This document shows, in pieces, positions 1 through 11,390 of a stretch of 64,000 nt of DNA. The notes beneath the pieces were generated by a model. The model searched no databases. It had not been told where the DNA came from and worked only from the letters and a program-made list of their open reading frames with translations. The DNA is taken from NCBI GenBank assembly GCA_021234155.1, contig JAJEKV010000097.1, positions 2,329,477 through 2,393,476 on the forward strand. Reading direction: 5' to 3'. The stretch is from Isoetes taiwanensis (taxonomy: Eukaryota; Streptophyta; Lycopodiopsida; Isoetales; Isoetaceae). The translations under genes and the position numbers were made by a program. Numbering within the stretch: the first letter of the stretch is position 1; each line of letters starts with the position of its first letter.

Positions 1-13
1 CCATACTGCAGCC

Positions 14-27
14 ACTACTAGAGTTTC
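14..27. repeat. Target-site duplication, 3' side of LINE
   Basis: The 14-base word actactagagtttc directly precedes a run of T and recurs without change at 7109-7122. The two copies bracket a minus-strand LINE, so they are read as its target-site duplication. Confidence 0.85.
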
Positions 28-250
28 TTTTTTTTTTTTAATTGAAGGCATAAGTATGTATTAAGAGTATATGTTAAAGTACAAAGATCGAAAAGCTCCA
101 AGAGTAGAACTTTTTTAGAAAAAAGACCTTTAGGAAAGGGTAGGTCGTGAACCCTGATAAGATAAAACTAACCAAAAGCATAAAAGTAGTTATAACTTTA
201 AAAGTATCTGGTAGTCTGAAACAGTTAAATCATCTCTGGATGGGCAGAAC

Positions 251-1020
251 TCATTGTACACCCGAGTACCTCCTTTTCTTTGGCTCTCTTTTTAAATGGT
301 CCTTTCTCCCCATGCCTTTGTTGGCTACTATGAACAGACAGTAGGGGCATTTGCACTTATGGGCCATTCCTGGATTGAATCTGTCCTTCTTATCCTTGGC
401 AGTACACAGAATGTTTCTCCTCTCGTCCAGATAAGCAGTGCAAGCACAGTTGCATTGGCAATTGTCTCCATGCTTGTTGGGTATTTCAACCCCAAATTGT
501 TTTAGCCACTGTGCATTCGCATGGAGATTCATTCTCCTCCACCTCAGTCTTTTGAACATGATAAGTGTATTTCCTGCACACAAGACAAAACTAACATAAG
601 AACCTTAGTACTGATTACCAAAGATTTCCACTACCCAATTTATGTCATATTGGGCTTGCTTAATGATAGCATTAGGCCAGATTATTTCTTCATTGAATAT
701 CAGGGTATTCCTTCCTTTCCACATTCTCCAAAGAAGAATGTATCTCCTCCATTCCACTTTGGGTTCTCGTGGAAAAGGATCTCGCCTATTTGCATATTGG
801 CCACCCGAGAATATTAAGTCCCGTTTTACGCAAGCTCCAAGGTCCATTCGCCCATAGCGGTTTTTAAAAGGTGTTCTTCATCTTCCGGTCCTGCATGCAT
901 CCGACACATATATTAGAATCCGACATATTCAGCCTCTCCACCTTTTTCTCCATTCGTGGCCAAAGCTTTATGCCAAAGCTGCCACATAAAGGCCTTAATT
1001 TTGGATGAATTGGGCTTTTC
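251..1020 (-). pseudogene. LINE zf-RVT and C-terminal region
   Basis: The minus strand at about 1020-860 reads KAFMWQLWHKALATN followed by a CxxC pair (NICVGCMQD). This is the zf-RVT zinc-binding region found at the end of plant LINE ORF2. It continues with MWKGRNTLIFNE (about 700), also typical of this region, and a cysteine-rich tail (CQCNCACTAY, about 450). Frames change between the pieces, so it is broken. It is the 3' coding end of the 28-7108 LINE. Confidence 0.75.
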
Positions 1021-1243
1021 CACATGTATTTCAAGTTCTTAGAAGCCCCAATTCGGATCGATATTCCATTTTCTATGGATAGAGCTTTCTTGGTCCCTAT
1101 TGAGGTACATGTATGCCAGGTTTACTCTATATCCCACGAAGCCATTGATATGCCAAAGGACATCCCCAGATCATGCCGGACTCCCTTTGTCAACCTTTGG
1201 GTGATACTATTGAACAAATGCTTGGAATCATCTCCTAGATTTG

Positions 1244-2900
1244 CTATCTTTGGAATCCCTGATAGACAAAATCATCAGTAATATCTCTTATATAAGTAAT
1301 TCCATTGTTGGTCCATTGCTTGGCTAGAGTAGGGAAATTAGTAGCCAGACAGGTGTTAGGGTCATCCAAAATGAGAGAGGGACTCCAGAAAATTGGTTGG
1401 TCTTGGGAAAGGCCTTCTTTCCATGTATACATACCCTTTACCTTCTGCCATGCCCTAATCCACTTCTTGATAATCAGAGGTAATGTAGTGGGAATGGTAA
1501 ATTCAAAGTAGATGCTATGGGGCAGCTGCATCTTGAGATTCCTCCAACCAAAGGGGTGGCATTTACTGATATAGTGGGAGATTAGTGTGCTCACAGGGTG
1601 ATTGATTTGATTATTGCAAGCTCTATAAAAATACTTAGCAGCCAGTGCAGTAGCCTGTTTCTCAATATTAATAACTCCCAGACCTCCCATCTTCTTGTGC
1701 TTGCAACATTCTTCCATAGAGATAGGAATCCAGCATCTTCTGCTTGTCCCTCCTGCAATGAATCTGCCAATAATCCCTTGCATTTTAGTTAGAACCTTCT
1801 TGGGTGCCACCATAATGGAAGATTGGTAAACCTGAGAGGAGGAGATGACTGAATTTGCCAAAATGGCTCTCCCATTTTTAGAAAGAAATTTGGAATTAAG
1901 GGAGTCCACTTTTTTGTAGAATTTATCAAGTAAGTCATCCCAAAGCTCACCAGCATTAGTTCTAATAGCATATGGAATGCCTAAAATTTTAGTTTTAGTA
2001 GTGGGAGAGAGGTACATACAACCAAGAAATTTGTAGTACGCTTGCTCACCCTCGTGTTGATGCCTTGAAATAAGTTTAGTCTTGGTAGGGTTGATTTTGC
2101 ATCCCGAACACTTACCAAAATCTTCTAGAACAGCTTGGGTGTGCTGAATGGATTGTGCTTCCAAATGAAGAAAGAGAAAAGTGTCATCAAGTAGTGAACA
2201 TTTAAGATATCTCCACCTCACGGGAGGGGAGACTAAGACCTTTGATCAGATGTAAATCCTTGGCTCTCTTGAAGTGGCTGTTCGTGCCTTCCATTATAAT
2301 TAGAAAGAGGAAGGGTGCAAGGGGCATCCTTGCTTAACCCCCTTTAATGTCAAAAAGGGCTACACTCCCCATTAATGAGAAATGCCAGATCTAGAGTTGC
2401 CGAGGATAGCTTGAAAACTGAAATGACCCTATCGAGAGAAGCCTAGCTTCTTGCAACACCAACATAGAAAAGCCCAACTTACTGTGTCAAAGGCTTTTGT
2501 AATATCCAATTTGAGGAGACCAATTGACTGATTAGAATCTTTGGCCCAAGAGATTCCTAAAGAAGCAGCAGCAACATTATCTAGAATGTACCCCTCAAAT
2601 AGGCACTTTGAGTGTTGCTGATGACCTCTTCAAGGATAGGCTTGAGTCGAGCAGCCATGGTACCCGAAATTAACTTATAAACCACATTGGTTAGGGAAAT
2701 AGGTCTCATGTCGAGAAAATGTAGTTGGGAGATCAATCTTTGGGATGAGAGCAATCGGACTTGTGTTAATCCTGCAAATCCAACTTCTTAGTTATCATAA
2801 ATTCGTTAGCAAGGGATACAATATCCTTACCCGAATTTCCCAAGATTTCTTGAAAAATTCAGCTGAAGGCCATCGGGGGCACGGAGTTTTACCATTTTCC
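1244..2900 (-). pseudogene. LINE reverse transcriptase, broken
   Basis: Reverse transcriptase motifs are visible in element order: [13 protein letters not shown] (about 2710-2670), LDITKAFDTVSW (about 2520-2480), the catalytic box near 2200-2180, then a long open stretch (2221-1244) covering the thumb and connection with GGLGVINIEKQATALAAKY. The catalytic YADD box reads LLDD, so the Tyr and Ala are lost while both Asp remain. Frameshifts separate the motifs. The protein would copy LINE RNA into DNA at the nicked target, but this copy is inactive. The family is clear; exact borders are not. Confidence 0.8.
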
Positions 2901-3424
2901 ATTCCCCGAAGAACCTTGACATTTCCTCATAACTAAAAGGCCTAGATGTGATTTGTCATTCATCGGATCAGTAACTTTTTTCCGGATACACACAAAGTTC
3001 TCAATATCCTCCCTACTAATATTTTCCTCGGTCCCCATAATCACGGAGAAATGAGTTTTGGCAAACATTCTTGAGTTGCAAATCATTGTCAATGCTATTG
3101 CCTTCCCACGTATCATCGTGTATATGATTTCTCTTAATCCTACCCTTAGCTTTGATGAAGAAATATTTCAATTGCTCCTCTCATCTTCTTTGAGCTCCTT
3201 AACCTTTGCTTTAATTTTCCGACCTTTGGCAATTCGATCTCTTCTTCTTTCTATTTGAAGTTTGATTTCATCTTTGAGTTGATCCCGGGCTACATCCAAC
3301 TGGGATCTCGGATCCTCGAAGATGAGCAAGTGTTACTTCTATGAACTTCCTTCCCCAAACCTTAAGCCAATTCTTGATTCTTTTGGATACCCTTACCCAC
3401 CAATCCATCCATCCCGTGTTACCA

Positions 3425-4259
3425 TTAGGTCTCCTCTCTTGAGAAACAATCACGTAGATTAGGCAGAAATTCATCGAGCTCAAGAAGATTAGTATTAAGT
3501 TTGAAAAAAGAATTTCTCTTCCTTTGAGCAGTGTTTCCACAGATATTGATGAGCTGTGGAAAATGATCAGAAATTGTATAGTTGGTGAGATTCGTGACTC
3601 TAGTGCTATTATTCCATAGGGCCTCACTGAGGTAAAATCTATCATGAAGGCAGCAGACAGGCTGGTCTCTGTGGTCATTCCAGCTATAGGACTGGGGGGT
3701 AACTCTGGCTAGAGAGAGGTGATGAGAGTAAAGGAGAGAGTTCCAGCCAGCAAATTCATTATCAGTCAGGGGCCTAAAATTGGCACTTCTCATATAACTA
3801 TGGGTGACCATGTTAAAGTCACCCGCTAAAATACACTCATCATAAGGAATTCTCTCTAGACTCCTGTTAATAACCTCCCAAAGGCCGACTCTCTCTGAGG
3901 GCTGATGATAGGCATAGACATTGGTAAAGGCAATCCTCCTGTCACCAACTTTTCCATGAATGATTTGCCATCTCTTCAAGTTATCATTTACCATCCGAAT
4001 GTCATCAAAGTTAAGCTGTTACTCCAAGCAATGGTGATTCCAAAGCCGTTGTTGTTAGCTTTGAGAGACCAAGTCTTTGAAAATCATCAGGAAGAACATC
4101 TTTAATAATGGAATTAATGTTGTCATCATGAATCTTGTGCTCTTGAAAGAAAATAAAATCCAGATTCATAGAACAGAGGCAAACCTTTAGTCTACCTCTT
4201 TTGATATTCGAATTGATGCCTTGGATATTCCAAGTAATACCTTTAAGACTTATATCCAT
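3425..4259 (-). pseudogene. LINE endonuclease (EEP/AP-endonuclease-like) domain
   Basis: The N-terminal part (4259-4011) starts MDISLKGITWNIQGIN and holds the FFQEHKI box. The second part (3994-3425), in another frame, holds NVYAYHQP, the AGDFNM box and SDHFP, all hallmarks of the endonuclease/exonuclease/phosphatase fold of L1 ORF2. It would nick target DNA to start reverse transcription. One frameshift near 4000-4020 splits it. The upstream reading frame 4680-4243 lies in the expected place for the end of ORF1 or an ORF1-ORF2 linker. Confidence 0.85.
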
Positions 4260-4680
4260 TGGAGGGGGGGATCTTTCTTGGTGATCTTCTTGGGGGTCCC
4301 AGAGAATAATCTTTGAGATTTTTCTTACCCCTCTTCCTTCTGTTGTTGATAGTAGACCAGGTCATATCCTCCAGGGTGGGGGTCTTGACTCGAAAGTCAA
4401 AGTCATCTTCTGAGTCTTCCTTGCTGGTCTCCTCATAATTGCCAAAATTGTCAAGGTCAAAAGTTGAGATGCCCAGATCCATGGTTGAGATAGTCATATT
4501 AAAGGGATCAACTCTAATAACCACTTTTGAGGGGAATTGGAAAATAATACCTTTATCAGGGAAATACCTGTCTTGAGAATCACTGGTTTTGTATTCATCC
4601 CTGTCTTCCCTGATTTCCCTTGTGCTGGTGTTGCAGACAACTTTGCTACAGTTGTCTTCCATGTTCTTTGCTTTGGGCAT
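4243..4680 (-). pseudogene. LINE ORF1 C-terminal / linker region
   Basis: An open stretch of 145 codons lies just upstream of the endonuclease. It is acidic in the middle (KEDSEDDFDF) and basic at the end (RRKRGKKN, PPRRSPRKIPP), like the nucleic-acid-binding tail of plant LINE ORF1. No zinc knuckle is visible. Weak open fragments at 4778-4975 and 5272-5457 probably belong to the same broken ORF1. Confidence 0.5.
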
Positions 4681-5717
4681 CCAAACTTGTTTAACCTGAT
4701 GGGTTTCCTCCTTTATTTATGATGTGTCTCCCTTACATACGGATCTTAACTTTTTATGATGCTCTTTAGGTGAGAAATTAGCGGAGGCATTTTGGAATAG
4801 GAAACTTTGAGATCAAACCGCCCTCTTTCAGGGATTTTGCATGGGATACAGTCTTCCCAGTTTGAGTAAATTTTCTTTTGAATACAAACCAAGGGGAAGC
4901 TGGTTTGGGGGATCGAGACATGGATAATTTCCCCGGACTACTTGCTATAGCCCTAAGGTGAGAGAGTCCCGGCAAAATTCATAGGGAGATTCAAACAGAA
5001 AATCCAGTGGTGGTGGCTATCGTGGAGAAGTCTCCGGAATGTAGAGAGGGTCCCATTTCATGATATAAACAGGGAAACCTGAGATAAGAGTGATTTTTCC
5101 GTAAGAATCATGGGAACATTCTTCTCTTCTTTACATATAATCGATAGGTCTTGTTTGTCCAGCTTAAGGATAGATAATATAGGAACTAACAAAGTCTTGG
5201 TAATCCAATATTTGATGCTAATGGAAGGACAGATTCGAGGGAAGTGGACAAGAATTCCATGATTTATATATTTAATATTGGCTTTGTTTATCCACGATAT
5301 TACCCGGATCCGAAATTCCTCTTCTTTTTAGAATCTTCTTTTCAACACAATCATTAGCATCACTCACGAAATTGAAAGAATTAAGTAAAGCATTCTTGTA
5401 AGAAATACCGCTTGATTTTGTCGTATTTTCCCATGATGGGGGACTTGAAGATTTCAAATTTTGCTTGGAGTTGGAGACCTTTGTTTTATTTTTGTCCGTG
5501 TTACGCTCCTTAATCTTTGGTACGCCTCGGCATTCACACGGTTAACATAATCAAACGGATGGAAGTAGCCATTATCACAACAATCTCGCATTTGGTGGGA
5601 ACTTTGAGCGGGAGTTGGTAAGTTTTATAGTCCATTTCAACTTGCTTCGGGAAAGTCGGGGGCGAAGGAGGGAATCCTTTTCTTGAATCCTTTTCGAAAT
5701 CTTCAATTACGTGGTCA

Positions 5718-6176
5718 TCACGCTTCCTCCCAAATTTTCACCAGTCGAAAGGAGGCTTTGGATTTCCACCCAAGATCCTCGAGTTCCTCAACCAGTTTTT
5801 TTGCTGCCCGAAGCATTTCTGTCATGGATCTCCTGAAGATCTGGTTCTTCAAGCTGCAACAATCATCTTTTGAATGCCCTGTTTTGACTCTTATGAGTTG
5901 GTATAAAAGGTTATCCATTTCCTGTATCTTCTGAAGCATTTGCCATGCCAGATCTCGATCATTGGCTTTGCCTTCCTTGTACTGATTTTCCAATCTTTGC
6001 ATTTCAAGTTTGCATACCAAGATCTGCCCTTCCTTCTGAACTCCCATACAGTCTGCTGCTGAATCTTGCTGTTCCCTGATAATATCGAAGGCTGCTTTGA
6101 GCTCTTTCATTTTTATCCATGCTTGATCTTTCTTGTCATCTAGGACAAAAATTTGGTCCCAACTTTGAATGATCAA
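5718..6176 (-). pseudogene. LINE ORF1-like coiled-coil segment
   Basis: A 152-codon open stretch is rich in Glu, Lys, Leu and Gln, with heptad-like spacing (LEMQRLENQYKEGKANDRDLAWQMLQKIQEMDNLLYQL is representative of its character). It suggests a coiled coil. It sits at the 5' end of the minus-strand LINE, where ORF1 is expected. No recognised enzyme motif is present. I infer the ORF1 role from position and composition only. Confidence 0.45.
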
Positions 6177-7108
6177 AATCGGGTCGTTGTCTTTGTACTC
6201 ATCACGGGATCCTTGTTTGTTGAGGACCCTCCCACAACCGGGGTTTGCTCGTCAAGCTTTAGCTCTCATGGTGGCACAAAGAAACTAGGGGAGAAACGGA
6301 ACGGAGGAAGAAGAAAAAAAAGAGGGTAAGGGGAAGCGAAAAGAGGGGAAAGAAAGGGAAAGGCAAAAAGATCCAAGAAGTGGCAAAGGACAAAGAAAAG
6401 GAGAAGGAATGATTGGAAAGAAAGGGGAAAGCTACCTTGATAATGAAAGAGGGCTGCTCGTACCCTGGATGACCTGCAAGGATCTAGTCAGGGGGAGAGG
6501 GTCCCATCAATTATCAAGGAAGCACCAAAACCAAGAAAAAGGAAGAAAAGAAACTAGAGGATAAAGAAAAGGAAAAGAATGGGATGGGGAACCGAGGGAA
6601 ATCGAAAAAATGTAAAGGGTTAATTCGCCACCCCCAACCTCCACACCACAATTCCAAGATCATCAAAGATTTCTCGCAGTGGAGATCAAAGAAATTTGCC
6701 CAAAGGATAGAGGGATCAATCCCATGCTGCAGAGGGACCCCTAAAAGAAAGAGATTCCTTTCAAAGTTGTTCCCCAGGGATAGGTAAGGTTGTGAATTAT
6801 GAGCCGCAACCCTGAGGGAACCAACTCTGTCGAAACAAAGGATGCAGAGAAAAAACTTGTTGAAGAACTCAAAAATCACACTCTGAGAAACCTATTCTAG
6901 ACTGATTCCTAACAGCTAATCTGATCAAATCTTCAATGTTTTGAAGGGTGCTCTCATGGCCCTGGGGGGGGATGATCAAACCCAGCCCTTGGAGAACAGC
7001 TTCGAGCAAAGCCTCATCCATCAGGGCTGGGAGATGCACGGATCCCGAGGCGCGAGGAGAGAGCGCTCATATCCGTTCGTCCGTCTTTTTTAGCCAAAAA
7101 ATCGCACT
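6177..7108 (-). other. LINE 5' leader, pyrimidine-rich
   Basis: No convincing coding sequence is seen. On the plus strand 6280-6600 is strongly purine-rich (gaaagaaaggg-type text), so the element RNA would be C/T-rich here. This fits an untranslated leader carrying an internal promoter, but no promoter motif can be named. Confidence 0.4.
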
Positions 7109-7122
7109 ACTACTAGAGTTTC
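7109..7122. repeat. Target-site duplication, 5' side of LINE
   Basis: This is the second copy of the 14-base word found at 14-27. It marks the 5' end of the LINE. Confidence 0.85.
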
Positions 7123-9555
7123 ACCGTCCCTTTTGCAAAAAAAAAATTGGAAAAATAAACCGACCCTGCTCAAGAGCAAAATCGACTTACATAACTACTC
7201 CTCTACTTCATAGCTACAAGTGAAGAGCTACCCTGTTGGTCGGAAGCAAAAGTGCAGGAAGGAATATAGAATGACTGTCAGAATAAACAAAGAGCACCTA
7301 ATGCTAATGGATGGCAAGCAAGCCCTCTTCTCGCGCTCATTAACGCGGCTCCATAAACCGACCTCGGTCATCCAAACAGCCCTCCAAACCAATCTCGGCA
7401 AAGGAGACGTGTGCATATTAAAGAGGGGAAACAATCACGTAAAAGGATGTAACTTAATCAAAAAGAAACAGAAAGAAAGTAGTACTTGAAGCTATTATTT
7501 CACATAAGCTTTATGAGTCAGACCCAGAATCATGCATCTTGAGAACCTGTTGTAGTGCCAAAACTACTGCCATTTTATCTTTTAGCAGTATCACCCACGT
7601 GGTAATAATACTCATAAGGTGGGAGGTCTCCTATTATGCCTATTAAAGTTTCTGTACACCTTATACATTTATATGGCATTTTACATATATACACTTTAAT
7701 ATTCCACTTTTTGTTTAAGTATAAAATCCTCATTTGGCTCCTCCTCTTTTGCTCCAGTGCCTTCACCAATGGATGTCCTTTTTGTTCTTGTTGTACCTTA
7801 CCATATCCAGCAGCGATGGATACTACCAGGGTTTGTTCCTTTCCCTTTGTTGCTTTCCTGGCTAGAGTCATTGTATATATGATGGACTGTTGTGTCAAGC
7901 TTTGGATGTATGATCTTGTCACTCTACAAATCCCTAGCCTAAAGAGTATTTAATGCATTTGGGTAGCACGCTCTTAGTCTAGAGGTCTTTGAACCTATCC
8001 TGTTATACATAAACTATATATTCAGCTTATGTCTTACTCATAAGCTGGAAGACCTATCCTATGGTACAAATATTATATATTTTAGGATGGGTCCTAAGAT
8101 ACATCAATTGGTCGAAATTAAGTTCTCTGCAACTTTCTCTTTGAGTTCTTTTTTCTTTACCCTTTGGGTTTCGTTTTGCTTTCTTAGGTGTTGCATTTTA
8201 TGGTTGTCCCGTCTTCCCTTCTGTCTATTGTAGGTTTATCTCTCTTGTTTGTTTTTGAGAGATTCCTTTAGTATTGGTGTCTTGGATTCTTACCCCTTAC
8301 GAGGCTATTTCTTGCATTAGTTGTTCTAGGGGCCATACGCTTTATCGTTGTTGTCCATCTCATCTGTTGATTCTTGTCAGTTTCTCTCGTGGCGATAATT
8401 ATTTTTTCTTTGTATATTTGTTACTAGTATCTGTCACTTGTTATATTTGGTAGATGTTTGCCAATATGGCCAGTCGAGGCACCAACAATACCTCTCAGAT
8501 TACGACAAACACTCAGACTAGCTTTGTATCTATTCAAGATTCCTGTAAATTAACTCTGTTTGCACATAATTTGCAGTGCGATGCTCATTATTTTAGAAAT
8601 TACTAGAAGAAAGCTGGATTTTGCTTACAAATCTCATTAGTTTTTGTGGTGTGGATGGAGATTTTTTAGTTAGGCAATCTCAGAAGTTATACGATTCGAG
8701 GTGGCTCTGCTTAAATTCAGACTCTCCAGAGTCATATTGTTCGAAGCATCACTATTTTCATTCTACTTCACTAATTTTTTTTGGGGGACTGGGCAAATTA
8801 CTTCCATCTTATCATGGCTTCACTCTCACGAAACCCTTATGGCTATAGCTAGTATGTTTTACATTGTTTTCCATTTGCACCTGACTTTCCATCTCTGAGT
8901 TTTTTCTTGTTGGTTCCTATGTTCCTTTTATATTGTACCCTATTCTCCATAGCCCGGGCTTGGTCCGTTCCATACTCTCATGTGCTCTTGTTTTTTCCAG
9001 TCTACATTCCAAACTCTCGTTTTGCTTTTAATTTTGTCTTTTCTGGTGTCTGAGTATCTTTCAGTTATAGTTCACTCTTCCTCGTGCTTGCGACATTCTC
9101 TTAGTATTTCAAATCTCCCCTTTATTATGTTTGATCTTAGATATTGTTGATATTTCTACTTTGTTTTACAGAGATGATTTAGTTTTACACATCACAATAT
9201 GGGGGGGTATCCTTTAAATAATTTAACTTGTTACTCGGTCCCTATTTTGGACTGTGCAGAGCATTATTAGCGGATGGATCGTGTTTAGTGCTATTTTTTG
9301 GTTATGATATTCTTGAGCTGTGTCATGGAAGTCATTCTTTTTAGGGCAGTAATCCCCATTTATTCACGTTTTCTAGTAATCTTGCTTCTTATACACATTT
9401 TCCTGATATTGACATGTTCTTTAGCATGTTCGTCCATCTGGTTTTGAAATTAGTACATTTGACATGTTTTTTGCATATAGTTAGAGTGATCATATTGCTT
9501 AAACTCGTCATTTGATTCTATTTTGTCTTATCCTTTTGTGCTTGTTTACTCCTTT
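7123..9555. other. Intergenic, no gene recognised
   Basis: ORFs here are short and unlike known proteins. From about 8100 to 9540 the plus strand is markedly T-rich and A-poor. A short open stretch starting with an ATG near 8455 (MFANMASRGTNN) has the feel of a Copia gag start but ends within about 50 codons and cannot be supported. Confidence 0.5.
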
Positions 9556-10323
9556 TACGATAATCGCATCGATCCGAGACATCGGATCGCCATTCTAGAA
9601 TGGGACGAGCATGCATGTCATGCATACATGCGGGCGGCGCATGCCCGTTTTGGGTTGGGAGTTCGCTATTTCAGGCGTGTTTCTGCATCCACGTCTCATC
9701 GGCGCTTCCTCTTCTCTCGGTGCCTTATTCTCTTTTTTGAATTGTTTCCAGTGGGAGGGGCTTCTTCCCGCCTGTTTAGCCAATTTTACGTATCTTTCTT
9801 GCTATCCTTTACTAGCCTTTGGCCTCGTCCCCGTGACCTCGTCCCTTGATCCTAGTTTGTAAGGAAGTTCTCTGGTAGTCGGGCGCTTTGTTGGTTTCTT
9901 AGAGTCCCATTCTAGAATCGTGATCGATCCGGAGACATCGGATCGCCATTCTAGAATGGGACGAAGCATGCATGTCATGCATGCATGCGGGCGGCGATGC
10001 CCGCTTTTGGGTTGGGAGTTCGCTATTTCAGAAACTTTCAGATCCACGCGTCTCATGGGCGCTTCCTCTTCTCTCAGCATCTTTATTCTCTTTGAACCCA
10101 CCTCCCCCTTCTTTGTTTATTGTACAAGTTCTGCTTATCATGTTTTTCCACCTCACTGGTGATGCTTTTTTTTCCACCGGGTGATGTTATTCTCCTGCAT
10201 GTTTCTCGCTTGTTGTGTTGGTGATGTGCGGTGTACAGTTGGCGAGCGATCCGCTTCGACTTCTCCATGGGGTTTTGGGAGCGATTCTATGCCTTACGCT
10301 TTGTCTAGTTCCTTTGCCGGCGG

Positions 10324-10383
10324 GCTTATCACTAGGGTTTTTCCTCGAAAACCCGAAGGGCGGGTTTTTAATCCTTGATAAGC
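10324..10383. other. Hairpin element, copy 1
   Basis: Outer arms gcttatca and tgataagc enclose an inner stem gggtttt/aaaaccc and then gggcgggtttttaatcc. It is related to 11097-11182 and, with different arms, to 23480-23566. Confidence 0.6.
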
Positions 10384-11096
10384 TTTCTTGGTACATCAGC
10401 CACTCATCTATTAGCATTGTATTTTTTTGGGGTCCAAATGATATAATTGATTTTCCCTTTATTTTTCGTGGGTAGTTTGCATGTGTGCGGCTATCCTCTT
10501 CTCTCCAAGAAGATCTTATTCTCTTTGAATTGTTTCCAGGCAGGGAGGGGCTTCTTCCCTACTGGGTTTAGCCAATTTGGCGATCTTTCTTGCTATCCTT
10601 TATCGCCTTTGGCCTCGGCCCCGTGACCTCGCCCTTGATCCTAGTTTGTAAGGAAGTTCTCTCGGTAGTCGGGCGAGTTGGTTTTTTGCGTAGTCCCATT
10701 CTAGAATCGCATCGATCCGGAGACATCGGATCGCCATTCTAGAATGGGACGAGCATGCATGTCATGCATGCATGCGAGCGCGATGCCCGCTTTGGGTTGG
10801 GAGTTCGCTATTTCAGGCGTTTCTGCGATCCACGCCCCCCATCTGGCCCTCTTCTTCTCAAGCCAGCCTTATTCTCTTTGAACCCACCCCTCCCCTTCTT
10901 TTGTTTATTGTACAAGTTTTGTTTATCATGTTTTTCACCCGCGGTGATGCTTTTCCCACCCACCGGGTGATGCTATTCTCTGGTATGTTTCTCGCTTGTT
11001 GTGTTGGTGATGTGTACAGTTTGGCGAAATGCATCCGCTTCGACTTCTCCATGCGGGGTTTTGGGAGCGTTTCTATGCCTTACGTTTGTCTAAGCC

Positions 11097-11182
11097 CCTT
11101 GCCGAAGGCTTATCACTAGGGTTTTTCCTCGAAAACCCGAAAGGGCGGGGTTTTTTAATCCCGGTGATAAGCTTTCGGCAGG
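11097..11182. other. Hairpin element, copy 2, long arms
   Basis: Arms of about 22 bases pair with few mismatches (left ccttgccgaaggcttatcac, right tgataagctttcggcagg). Inside are the gggtttt/aaaaccc stem and ggcggggttttttaatcc. Confidence 0.65.
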
Positions 11183-11390
11183 TACATCAGCCACTCATTT
11201 ATTTAGCACTGTATTTGTTTTGGGGTCCAAATGATATAATTGGAATTTCCCTTTATTTTTCGTGGGTAGTTCGCATGTGTGCGGCTACCCACTGTCCACC
11301 ATTGTAGAAAATCTGCTGAGATGAATGAGAAGCCTATCTATCGCTTTGTTGGTTTCTTGCGAGTCCCATTCTAGAATCATATTTCGTATT

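Larger units (their letters stand above)
28..7108 (-). mobile_element. L1-type LINE retrotransposon, near full length, decayed
   Basis: A 7.1 kb non-LTR retrotransposon lies on the minus strand. Its 3' end is the T run just after base 27, which is the poly(A) tail on the element strand. Its 5' end is placed at 7108 because the same 14-base word flanks both sides. Read in element order it holds a pyrimidine-rich leader, an ORF1-like coiled-coil region, an apurinic-type endonuclease, reverse transcriptase, a CCHC-like zf-RVT region and a short 3' end. Many frameshifts and stops break both ORFs, so it cannot move by itself. Plant L1 elements have this domain order and similar length. The preserved duplication argues for a single insertion rather than a patchwork of fragments. 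Confidence 0.85.
9556..11390. repeat. Palindrome-rich higher-order tandem repeat
   Basis: Three kinds of block alternate. Block P (starts near 9563, 9905 and 10695) is a palindrome: cccattctagaatc, then ggatcgatcc-like text, then ccattctagaatggg, followed by catgcatgtcatgcatgcatg. Block Q (9712-9905 and 10497-10690) ends ggtagtcgggcg..gtcccattctagaat. Block R (about 10070-10495 and 10860-11300) carries a hairpin and ends gggtagtttgcatgtgtgcggcta. The order is P-Q-P-R-Q-P-R, with a last Q end at 11336-11375. Copies differ mainly by small indels. All ORFs across it are by-products of the repeat. Confidence 0.8.

Noticed and set aside
7636-7953. Hydrophobic ORF of 105 codons
   Set aside because: A T-rich strand makes hydrophobic codons likely; an equally long ORF lies opposite.
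9523-11307. Many overlapping ORFs on both strands, up to 115 codons
   Set aside because: They follow the P/Q/R repeat blocks, recur with them, and change frame between copies.
9556-11390. Organelle DNA insertion
   Set aside because: The palindromes recall some plant mitochondrial repeats, but no organelle gene or tRNA is present to support it.
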